The notes under the pieces were generated by a model, which saw nothing but the letters and a program-made list of their open reading frames with translations, had not been told where the DNA came from and did no database searches. Below are positions 12,801 to 24,800 of a stretch of DNA of 64,000 nt, one piece after another. Location: contig NC_064544.1 of assembly GCF_023856365.1 (NCBI RefSeq), positions 22,482,399-22,546,398 of the forward strand, read 5' to 3'. This DNA is from Brienomyrus brachyistius. Its lineage: Eukaryota; Chordata; Actinopteri; Osteoglossiformes; Mormyridae. A program made the translations under genes and the position numbers. The stretch's first letter is position 1. The number at the start of each line of letters is the position of its first letter.

Positions 12801-15800
12801 GAATTAAACACACAAACGTTAAACTTAATCCTTTGAATGACATAGATATTTAAAGGTGTGCTTTCCATATTTAATATAAACACAATTAGGGTATTATGAT
12901 GCAATAGTCAACTGAAACACCCTTATTTAACCTTCCATAACCAATTTTAATCTGCTTTTAAGATTGGGATGTACTTTTATGCATGCCAGAATTCTGTGGT
13001 TCACAATTAGATTAGTTTCTATAATTTGACAGGACTTGGGTTTTCTGTCATTTTCTTCAGTGTCTTCAGTGCTGAAATTGTTTCTCTGCATCTTGACCTG
13101 GATATAACGAATGTAACCTGTGGCGTTAAAAGCTTTCAGCTCATTGTCGTGATATTCCCAGGGCTCTCCTTCAATAATGTTAAATAGGATGCTATGCTAT
13201 TACAGGTCACGACTAGCTAGCAGGCCAGAAGGCTAAGCATTCGGATTGAGGGATGGCTAAATTTAGCTGGTACAGCAAAAGAAACCACAATGTTTTGAGA
13301 AATTCACCATTATAGACTGATTTTGTGATGATGGAAATGTAAAACAAATGCATTAAACAATGTTCAGACTGAATGCAGAACTTTATTTGACAGTAATTTT
13401 ACTGTGTGGTAACCTAAGTTTGTTCAAATCACTAAATCTGTGATCTGAAATCGTGAATTTCTGAACAACAGATGATGCTTTGACCATTTCAGATTGAATT
13501 TATAAACACTCCTATAATGATGTGCTGGCTAGTGGTTACTTTTAATCATTAATAAATATTCCTATATTTTGATTAACTCCATATGTAGACTCCATGCTGT
13601 TAGCATGTATAACATACCTGTGGCAACAGCAGATAAACTATGATCTAGGCCAGGTGTTGTGTTACTTGATGATAATTGCATTAGGTGCCCCCTAGTGGCT
13701 GCCTAAAAAATCTGCAGCCAGTTTGGTATATTGTAATGTTACCTCCTGTTGGTTATTTGTAATCACATGGGTAAGGTTATAGTTCAGACAGGACAGTTTG
13801 TTGGAAGTTTTCACACAGCAAGGCACACTGTCTGATCCTTTGCATCAACCTGTGTTGAGACTTGGAAAACCTTTGTAAGTTATATTCATATGTCTCTTGT
13901 TAACGATTAAGGATTAATGTATATTTGTGATATTGTTTTATATTTGAGAAAATTTATGGATGATTATCCAAACCTTATTTGATATGTGTAATGTGGCTGA
14001 GTATGTACAATTAAGCAACTGTTACACTATTAAGGGTTTATTCGACATTGAGGCATTTTTGTGTATTTAGTTTCACAAGAACGTGAAAGAATGTTTGTAA
14101 CCACAGAAACAATGTAAGAAAGAGTTGATAAAGACTAACAAGTAAAACAGCCCTCAACTTTGCTTCAACGTCTGAGTCAGCATTTAATCCTTACAGTGGC
14201 CAGCATGACTGTTTAGCTATAATGCTAATGTCACTTAATGCAAGCTACACAAGCAGGGAATAGAATGCCAGGTCTATTCAAATCATGGTCCTCAAGGTCC
14301 AAGCACTGCTGATGTTCAAGCCCTCCTTTACCTGCAAGCCAGGTGTGAATCTTACACCCCCCCCCCCCCCCTTACACACAGGCAATTATCATCAAGTAAC
14401 ATGTACGCTGCCCTCTGCCCCGCCTCTCACACGCAGGCGGCCCCATTCCTCCACCCTTCACACGAAGGCCGCCCCGTGCCCCGCCTCTCACGCAGGCGGC
14501 CCGTGCCCCGCCTCTCACACGCAGGCCGCCCCGTGCCCCGCCTCTCACACGCCGGTTCCCCGTGCCCCGCCTCTCAAACGCAGGCCGCCCAGTGCCCCGC
14601 CTCTCACACGCAGGCCGCCCAGTGCCCCGCCTCTCACACGCAGGCCGCCCCGTGCCCCGCCTCTCAAACGCAGGCCGCCCCGTGCCCCGCCTCTCAAACG
14701 CAGGCCGCCCCGTGCCCCGCCTCTCAAACGCAGGCCGCCCCGTGCCCCGACTCTCACACGCAGGCCGCCCCGTGCCCCGACTCTCACACGCAGGCCGCCC
14801 CGTGCCCCGCCTCTCACACGCAGGCCGCCCCGTGCCCCGCCTCTCACACGCAGGCCGCCTCGTGCCCCGCCTCCCACACGCAGGCGGCCTCGTGCCCCGA
14901 CTCTCACACGCAGGCCGCCCCGTGCCCCGCCTCTCACACGCCGGCTCCCCGTGCCCCGCCTCTCAAACGCAGGCCGCCCCGTGCCCCGACTCTCACACGC
15001 AGGCCGCCCCGTGCCCCGACTCTCACACGCAGGCCGCCCCGTGCCCCGCCTCTCAAACGCAGGCCGCCCCGTGCCCCGCCTCTCACACGCAGGCCGCCCC
15101 GTGCCCCGCCTCCCACACGCAGGCCGCCCCGTGCCCCGCCTCTCACACGCCGGCTCCCCGTGCCCCGCCTCTCACACGCAGGCCGCCCCATGCCCCGCCT
15201 CTCACACGCCGGTTCCCCGTGCCCCGCCTCTCAAACGCAGGCCGCCCAGTGCCCCGCCTCTCACACGCAGGCCGCCCAGTGCCCCGCCTCTCACACGCAG
15301 GCCGCCCCGTGCCCCGCCTCTCACACGCAGGCCGCCCCATGCCCCGCCTCTCACACGCAGGCCGCCCCATGCCCCGCCTCTCACACGCCGGCTCCCCGTG
15401 CCCCGCCTCTCAAACGCAGGCCGCCCCGTGCCCCGACTCTCACACGCAGGCCGCCCCGTGCCCCGACTCTCACACGCAGGCCGCCCCGTGCCCCGCCTCT
15501 CAAACGCAGGCCGCCCCGTGCCCCGCCTCTCACACGCAGGCCGCCCCGTGCCCCGCCTCTCACACGCCGGCTCCCCGTGCCCCGCCTCTCACACGCAGGC
15601 TGCCCCATGCCCCGCCTCTCACACGCCGGCTCCCCGTGCCCCGCCTGTCAAACGCAGGCCGCCCCGTGCCCCGACTCTCACACGCAGGCCGCCCCGTGCC
15701 CCGCCTCTCACACGCCGGCTCCCCGTGCCCCGCCTCTCAAACGCAGGCCGCCCCGTGCCCCGACTCTCACACGCAGGCCGCCCCGTGCCCCGACTCTCAC

Positions 15801-18800
15801 ACGCAGGCCGCCCCGTGCCCCGCCTCTCACACGCCGGCTCCCCGTGCCCCGCCTCTCAAACGCAGGCCGCCCCGTGCCCCGACTCTCACACGCAGGCCGC
15901 CCCGTGCCCCGACTCTCACACGCAGGCCGCCCCGTGCCCCGCCTCTCACACGCAGGCCGCCCCGTGCCCCGCCTCCCACACGCAGGCGGCCCCGTGCCCC
16001 GCCTCTCACACGCTGGCTCCCCGTGCCCCGCCTCTCACACGCAGGCCGCCCCGTGCCCCGCCTCTCACACGCAGGCCGCCCCGTGCCCCGCCTCTCACAC
16101 GCAGGCCGCCCCGTGCCCCGCCTCTCAAACGCAGGCCGCCCCGTGCCCCGCCTCTCACACGCCGGCTCCCCGTGCCCCGCCTCTCACACGCAGGCCGCCC
16201 CGCGTCTTGCACATAGGCTACCGGTACCCCCAGAGTGCTCTATTGACTGTAAAACCAGTCCACGAGTGCCCATCCCTAGTTCTGAGTGCCTGCCTACCTG
16301 CTGTTGTGAGAATTGAAGGAAAACAGCAATCTGTCAATAAATCATTCAATTTATTATTGCAAAACATATTTCAATTTATATTTCATTATTTATCGACACA
16401 TTTAATGAATTAGATATAGATTATTTATTTTATTATGAAGTCACCCTCTAAACTAAGTCATTAGAGTACATTATAATCTGTGTAGTTCTCAAAATTCAAT
16501 CATGCTTATATGTAGTTTAAAATTGCAATGAAGGCCTGTTATGACAGAGCATGGTGATGGAAAGGAGGGACAATCTATGGCAGCGGGTCACAGCAATGCG
16601 GTGGACATTATGAACACAAAAAAATGAACCAAAAGGGATAAACCACCAAAATAAAGAGGCCACATGGAGTCAAAATAAACTGGGGAAAAAACACAAAAGA
16701 CAAATAAAGCAAGTATAATTTATCCAGAAGATGAAACTAGTCAGCCTCAAACACATTTCTCTAATGCAATTATGTGTAAATAATTGCATTTTTCAAACAC
16801 ATTTGAAAAAGGGCTTGGGCCCCTCAGCGTCCGATATAGGATTCAGGCTCAGAACCCCCAGGTGACGGTGCTGTGCAGGGTTTTAAACACAGAACTCTGT
16901 GCTCTGCAGGGTTTTAAACACAGAACTCTGTGCTCTGCATGGTTTTAAACACAGAACTCTGTGCTCTGCAGGGTTTTAAACACAGGACCACTGAACATAT
17001 CTGGTTTTTTCTTTGTGTTTGGTGACTGAAACTCTTCTTTCCTTTATTTCATTTGGTCTAGGTGTGCTTTGGGTAATACACTCCAGAAGGATGGAAAGAC
17101 CAGTACAACTTAGAGGCATTCTAGTAATCATGTTTGATTTCATGTGTAAGTATATATTTCTGGATTTATTTGTTCACACAGGCCTCACCTTCATCACGCC
17201 ACAGTGTTTCGAAGGATCCTCTCAGTTGCAGGGGCATTAGACTCCTTCGCCTGTGTTTTGGCCCCTGCTGCCTCCGGATCATGGGCCTTACTGTGCATGA
17301 CCTCACAGTGCAGCCGGGCCCTGGGGACGGCAGGATTAATCTCAGGGGAAGAAAAGCCCAAGGACACTTTGTTATTTAATATCATGTTATATCTGTATAG
17401 ACTGATGAGGGAATGAAGGTGTCTGATTTGCTCTGTTTGCCTTACAGATAATCACAAACTGTTTAACATGCTGTTCCTTATTATCTATTCCCAACTTTTT
17501 ACTTGGATTAGCAACACATTCAAACTAGGTGAGTCTCCCTGCATTTTCATACTTATTATGTGTGTAAATGGAGGTGGGTGTTTCTAATACATTTAATAAC
17601 TTCTGCTGTGTGGAGGCTCAGTGTGTCACGACCGGGTGTAGGGGGGGGGGGGGGGGGCGGGGGAGCAGAAAAGGAAGCAGAGATCCAGAGGTGAGGAAGG
17701 ATGAGAACAGGGTTTAATATGGTAACATCAGGGTATGGGAGAGGAACAGCAGAGACAGAGTAACGGATACAGCAGAACCAGGTGCAAACACAGAGAGCAA
17801 GGACTAGCACAGGTAGGGAAACACAGGCCAGGGGTTCAAGGTTCAAACGAGGACTGCTGGGTTGCTGGAGCTTAAACAGGCAGAGGGGAAAGGAGGGAAC
17901 TAGAGGCTGATGCACTGATAGGAACCGGTGGAACCAGTCTGGCGAGCTGAGTACTGCAGAGAGGTGAGGTTAAATTTGACTTATGTGTAGGTCTGGACAG
18001 CAGGGGGACGGACGGATCAAAACACGTCTGTGTTCACGGTGAAAAGTTAGTTTATGACACTGTCTCTCTTTTGTTATTGTTACTCGTCTGTGTAAATGTC
18101 AGGGTTGAGGGTTTTTTTCACTGTCTTTGCACTTTGTCCGTTTTGTACTACATGTAATTCCATTTGTGCTCGTCCCATTTACTGCTCTATGCCTAAGGAT
18201 TTGCCCATGGAATAAGTTTATCTTATTCTTAATCTCTTGATGCAGACAGGTTTTATTCAAGCTGGTAAGTGCAGCTGGCATTCCACAAATGAAACCTTTG
18301 CCATCTTTTACTATGTTGGATTTATAATGATAATCTTACCAAAAGCCAAATGCACGGAGCCAGACATCGCTGTCCTGTTTAGTAACGTGCTCTAATTGTT
18401 AAGCCACCGCACAGACATTAAGAAAGGAAGTAATGCAGGCAGAAAGAAAGCATAATGTTCAGGCAGGGACAGTTCTGCTGCTTTATGAATTAGACTAATG
18501 TAGGCTTAAGAAGATGTGTTTTAAAAGTATTCAGCATTCATTAAGTTTTTGTATTCTCTAATACTGTTGTAAACATAATGTGAGCTGAATACAGAATACA
18601 CATTTTGTACGTGACTGGGAATGTGTGAATTGCACCATTATAAAGTGAGCCAAAGGAGTTTTTTAGTAGGGAATTATTATATATTTTATTATACATTTTA
18701 TATTTTCTATTCTATCTTGAAAGCTAACTCTTTGAGCTATGCACAAATATTCCAGCGGAATTTGTTATATATTTCTTTTGGCATTACACTCATCTTAATT

Positions 18801-21800
18801 TTAATGTAAATTATAAATATGTCAGATACCTGTACAAATGGCAATAAAGTCTATCTATCTGTCTATGATGTTACATTTATATTCATAATAGTGATAGAAT
18901 GTGATACAAGTATGGATAATTATACACCACAGACTAATGTAATCTTTCTCTTTTCAGAGTATTCAATTCCGATTGCAGTAGCTGCTTTGGGAATGTGTGC
19001 CTGCATAATTATCAAGGATTATTTATTGTATCGTGAAGAAACGCGCTTGGAGGGATTTTACTGTAAGCATGAAATTCTGTACTGAACCATTTTCAGCCTG
19101 TTTGTCACTGATAACTTACATGAGTCACCAGAGTACAATTAAAATCCATTCTCAAAGTTCAATTTTATGTGTAGTTAAAAATGATGCTTACAATGATGTT
19201 TATTTAAAAATACATTTTATGATTATTTTTGAGCAAAATTTAAGTATTTTCAAGATTCCCTTTTCCTCCTACATACAAATTGACCTGCATTGTGCATAAA
19301 CACTTCGGTTGATTAATGTTTATCATAATAAATGTTGTTCTGGTACAGATGCTCCTCTACTCATGAATGAGTTACGTTCCGAATGGCCGTTCATAATTTG
19401 AATCATATGCCGTTATTCAGCATCATTTTAAGGGCACTCATATCTACATACATAAGCACGCACAGTACTGTATGTGTCATTCCCTGCTCGTGCTGATCCT
19501 CCTGTGAGCCACGTCCCCCTCGCTACCTCGAATGGAATCCTGTTTCTAGTTCTGTTAATTAGTTTTGTGTATTTAAGTCAGTGTGAGAGTATGTTTCCCC
19601 AATCTAGTCATCAATGTCTTGAGGTAGTTTTCATGTTCCTGAGTGTGTTTCCCCGAAATAAACCCTGTGTTTCGCCGGCTCCTTCCCCGCGCCGAATGTG
19701 TGACAGAATGACCAGACTCGGGAAACATTCTCTTACATGGACTTAAATGCACAAGACTAATTAACATGACTAAACAACAGCTGATGACACGGAGATTCCA
19801 CACGAGGTAGCGAGGGAGGCGTGGCACACTGGAGGATCAGCACCAGTAGGGCATGACAAATACTTATGCATGTAGATTTGAGTGCCCTTGAAATGATGTT
19901 GAATAACGACTTACGGACATTTCAAATTACGAACGGCTGTTTGGAACAAATCTCGTTAGTAAGTAGAGGATCGTCTGTACATGTAAACTTTAATCTTAAG
20001 AGAGCAGATCTTACTGATACGCAAGTACAAAGAACTGGGATGCTGGGAGTACGCACGCTACACCGCCGTGCGGCGAGAGTAGCGGCCAGAATTCTTACTA
20101 GGCGTAATTGGCGCACAGAACAAACTTTGATATTGCGGACAGGAAACGGGAGCCTAAAGAACGCAATTTGGACTCTTCGTTCGTATGTCTGAAAGTTCAT
20201 AAATAGAGGAGCGTCTGTATTATTCCTGGTTCTTTGGAGACGCCATGATGAGCCAGATGTTCCCCATGCGGCTGAGACTGCAGCCTCTCCTAAGTGTCGT
20301 TTCTCCTCACTTCTCTCCCCTGAGCTGCCTTACAGCCTCACATCAGCCTTTCTCCTCATCATCCTGCTGCCTCTTGGCCTCGTCTCCTCATAATTGTCCT
20401 ATAATATGTCCTATTGTTTGCATTCCTTTGCTAAATCTTAGTATTTCAGTCAGACTCAATATAAAACAGTCGGAAAGTACAGCTCTGAATGATAAATCAA
20501 CATTATACACCATAACTTCTGGGGTGTCACAGAGTCGGGCATCCTGAGTGAACCCTTGGAAAGGTCTAGGGCTGCATTATATCACATTGCGATTATGTGG
20601 AGCATCACAATAATTGAAAGGGCTTTAGATGATGGGCATAAAAATTGTCCAAACATTTGCTTTCCAGCACAATATGGATGTTTACTTACCCCCACGATTT
20701 GGTAAGCACATCAGTAGTATGCCTAAAATATTTATGAGAGGTGTATCTGTCACGATCCGGAAATACTGGAGACGGCGATCGTGCGGGAAACAGGCAAGGG
20801 AAACCAGGTACGGGGAATAACGGGGTTTTATTGGAGTAACGGGGACTAGGGAACATCGGACAGGGACTAGCAAACATCCACAATGACGGACAAGGGTAAC
20901 AGGCAAGACCAGGACTTAAAACAGGACAAGACTAAGCAAAGTAATCAGACAAGGCTGGAGACAATCAGGGACGCACACGCGGGTAATCAGGGGGCGTGGC
21001 ACACACGAGGAGCCGACGAGCCGGGTCATGACAGAACCCCCCCCCAAAGGCGCGCTTCACCGGGCGCGCCAGGGAGGAGGCGACGAACGGGACACAGGAA
21101 CCGGGACCGAGAAAAGAACAAAACTAACGAGAGACCGGAAACAGGACAGAGGCACAAAACATAGCGAGAGACAGAACGTAAGACACGACTCGACACAGGA
21201 CCGGGAAAGCGGAGAGACAGACCAGGAAGGGAGAGATAGGAGGGACAGGCGGGACACTAGGAGCGGGAGTGCAAGGAGGGAACATCGGGAAACGAGGAGC
21301 AGGAAAGGGCGGAACAGACGGGCGAGGAACAAAAGCAGACGGGGCAAAGACATGAGGTACGAAGGCAGAGGCATAGGGCGAGAAGGAGGGGGTACCAAGG
21401 GGAGCCCGAGGGAGCCCCAGCGGGCGACGGGAGGCAGCCGGAGGGGCCGCAGGCGGCCGGGAGGCCGGAGCCGGAGGGGACCCCGGAGGGGCCGAGGAGA
21501 CAGGGCGAGGGACCCGCGGAGGGGCCAGGGAGGGAGCAGGAGGGAGCACCGGGGAAGGGGACGAGGGAGTAGGAAGGGGCCAGGGCGAAGGCCCGGAGGA
21601 GGGGGGAGCCGCAGCAGGCGGCGACGTCCGGGAAAGGGCCGGAGGTAAGGGCCCCGCAGGCGACCGAGGAGCCGCCGTCGGGGAACCCCCAGGCGACCGA
21701 CCAGGACCCAGAGAGGGGAGCGAGGCAGGGCGACGAGGCACCGGAGAGGGACCTGCAGGCGACAGCCGACGCGGAGGGCCAGGACCCGCAGGCGCCAACC

Positions 21801-24800
21801 GAGCCCCAGCGCAGGCGAGGGAGGGCGAGCCAGGGGGCAGGGCGGGCGGGACCCCAGCCCTGCGTCTGTGTCCCCTTCCCCTGCGGGACACAGACAAGCC
21901 GACCCTAGTTCGGGGTCGATCTCGCCGGGGCGAAGGACAAGGGGTTACGAGTTCTGTCCCCGAGGGGTCCCATTCCAGCTCCTCCACCTCCGAAGAGGGA
22001 GGAGCCAAGATGGAGTTGTCCAGGACCACCTCGGGGACTAGGACAGGGACTGGAGCTGCTGCAGGCGGAGGGGGCGCCTCTGGAGCTGCTGCAGGCGGAG
22101 GGGGCGCCTCTGGAGCTGCTGCAGGCGGAGGGGGCGCCTCTGGAGCTGCTGCAGGCGGAGGGGGCGCCTCTGGAGCTGCTGCAGGCGGAGGGGGCGCCTC
22201 TGGAGCTGCTGCAGGCGGAGGGGGCGCCTCTGGAGCTGCTGCAGGCGGAGGGGGCGCCTCTGGAGCTGCTGCATGCCGCCGGGGCGCCGGGACAGGAACA
22301 CGGTCAGGTCGCCGGGGCGCCGGGACAGGAACACGGTCAGGTCGCCGGGGCGCCGGGACAGGAACACGGTCAGGCCGCGGGGGGGGGCGCCTGCCCGGGA
22401 ACTGGAGCGCGGTCAGGAACTGGAGCGCGGTCAGGAACTGGAGCGCGGTCAGGAACTGGAGCGCGGTCAGGAACTGGAGCGCGGTCAGGAACTGGAGGTG
22501 GCTGCAGTGGGGGCGCCGGCCCGGGAGCTGCAGCAGGTGGCTGCAGAGGGGGCGCCTGCCCGGGAGCTGCAGCAGGCGGCTGCAGAGGGGGTGCCTCTGC
22601 AGGAACTGGAGCACTGTCAGGAACTGGAGCGCGGTCAGGAACTGGAGCGCGGTCAGGAACTGGAGCGCGGTCAGGAACTGGAGCGCGGTCAGGAACTGGA
22701 GGTGGCTGCAGTGGGGGCGCCGGCCCGGGAGCTGCAGCAGGCGGCTGCAGAGGGGGCGCCTGCCCTGGAGCTGCAGGTGGCTGCAGTGGGGGCACCTGCC
22801 CTGGAGCTGCAGCAGGCGGCTGCAGTGGGGGCGCCTGCCCGGGAGCTGCAGCAGGCGGCTGCAGAGGGGGTGCCTCTGCAGGAACTGGAGCACGGTCAGG
22901 AACTGGAGCGCGGTCAGGAACTGGAGCGCGGTCAGGAACTGGAGGTGGCTGCAGTGGGGGCGCCGGCCCGGGAGCTGCAGCAGGTGGCTGCAGAGGGGGC
23001 GCCTGCCCGGGAGCTGCAGCAGGCGGCTGCAGAGGGGGTGCCTCTGCAGGAACTGGAGCACGGTCAGGAACTGGAGGTAGCTGCAGTGGGGGCGCCGGCC
23101 CGGGAGCTGCAGCAGGCGGCTGCAGAGGGGGCGCCTGCCCTGGAGCTGCAGGTGGCTGCAGTGGGGGCACCTGCCCTGGAGCTGCAGCAGGTGGCTGCAG
23201 TGGGGGGCGCCTGCCCGGGAGCTGCAGCAGGTGGCTGCAGTGGGGGCGCCTGCCCGGGAGCTGCAGCAGGCGGCTGCAGAGGGGGTGCCTCTGCAGGAAC
23301 TGGAGCACGGTCAGGAACTGGAGGCAGTGGGGGCGCCTGCCCTGGAGCTGCAGGCTGCTGCAGTGGGGGCGCCTGCCCTGGAGCTGCAGGCGGAGGGGGC
23401 GCTTCCGGAGCTCTCCGGAGCTTGATCAGCCTCCGGAGGTCTTCAGCCATCCTCTCCAGATCTGAATACGGGGATTCTGGAGTGAAAGAGGCGAAATCCT
23501 GCCCTAGTTGCACTGCGAGCTTTTCCCCCTCCGGAGGGCCCTGTGGGGCCGGTTCTCCCATCACCCTCCAATACAGTCCTTGGAGGGTGAAGTACCTGTC
23601 AGCGAGGATCATGGGTGGCGGCGGCAGCGAAGACGGCTGCGCAGGCGGCGGCGGCCGCACGGGAACGGGGTCCGCCGGCAATGGCGGCCGCACTGGAACG
23701 GTGTCCGCCGGCAATGGAGGCCGCACGGGAGCGGTGTCCGCCGGCAATGGCGGCCGCACGGGAGCGGGGTCCGCCGGCAATGGCGGCCGCACGGGAGCGG
23801 GGTCCGCCGGCAATGACGGAGGGAGGTCCTCCGTACGGGCGATCGCCGTTCTCCTCCGTCTCCCTCGCAGGCGCCTGGCGGTTGCGGGAGGCGGCGCGAT
23901 GTCCGTAAAAACGGACGGTGGAAAAAAGGCTTCTGGCTCCGGGTAGTGGAAGGGCTCCTCGTCCTCGTCCTCACTTGAGAGCCAGTACTTCCACGCAGGA
24001 TCGGGGACGCGTGTGGTCGGCCCCCGGGCTGGAGGTAGGGCAGGTACCTCCCTCTCGTCCTCCGCCGGAAGCCAAAGCCTGGAGAGCGAGCAGGCGCCGA
24101 GAGAGATCGGCTCTTGAGGGAGCCTCTTCCTTTCTCTCTGCTTCTTCTTTGGGTCCGTCATTCTGTCACGATCCGGAAATACTGGAGACGGCGATCGTGC
24201 GGGAAACAGGCAAGGGAAACCAGGTACGGGGAATAACGGGGTTTTATTGGAGTAACGGGGACTAGGGAACATCGGACAGGGACTAGCAAACATCCACAAT
24301 GACGGACAAGGGTAACAGGCAAGACCAGGACTTAAAACAGGACAAGACTAAGCAAAGTAATCAGACAAGGCTGGAGACAATCAGGGACGCACACGCGGGT
24401 AATCAGGGGGCGTGGCACACACGAGGAGCCGACGAGCCGGGTCATGACAGTATCGTGACCCCCAAAACTTAATAATCTGTGCAAATTCAGGGTATCCTTA
24501 TTTTTAATAAACATGTCAGACTTTAAACTTCAAAAAGTACCACCATACTACTGCCTCATTATCTTGTTCGTACACAATATCTCCTATTTTAAAAAATGGC
24601 TGCTGAGCTGTCCCTTTCTTCACCGCCACTTCAGTGCTTATGGCTTTCATGATTTACCAAAACAGCAGTTTGTTGTGTGTTCCGCTAACCAAATTCAATA
24701 AACATAAGGTAATGCCAAATTTAAACATTGCATGTAATTTTGGGTGTAAGTAGATGACCAGGTTAGACTGAAAAGCTGGTGTCCGGACAAATATTTATGT

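Larger units (their letters stand above)
20748..24449 (-). mobile_element. Non-autonomous LTR retrotransposon with one proline-rich frame (copy B)
   Basis: A complete element of 3702 bp on the minus strand. LTRs of 286 bp at 20748-21033 and 24164-24449 appear identical. The 5 bp target duplication gtatc is at 20743-20747 and 24450-24454. A polypurine tract precedes the 3' LTR (complement of CCCCCCCCC at about 21036-21044). The interior is filled by one proline/alanine-rich coding region. There is no CCHC knuckle, DTG/DSG protease, YxDD polymerase or integrase motif. It must use proteins of another element, by its LTR plan probably a Gypsy of the Tf1/sushi group. It lies in the intron between exons i and j of gene 1, in antisense. 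Confidence 0.9.

Noticed and set aside
13732..14195. Solo LTR TGTAATG ... CTTACA
   Set aside because: Ends look right but no target duplication was found, so it is only mentioned as possible.
14285..16413. Three overlapping + reading frames of about 580-670 codons (proline/alanine/arginine-rich)
   Set aside because: All frames are open together because the 30 bp unit contains no stop and is a multiple of 3; there is no splice context or codon bias, and the array lies in an intron.
17634..18059. Proof of LTR insertion by target duplication
   Set aside because: The flanks cagtg and ctgtc do not match, so the call rests on end sequence only.
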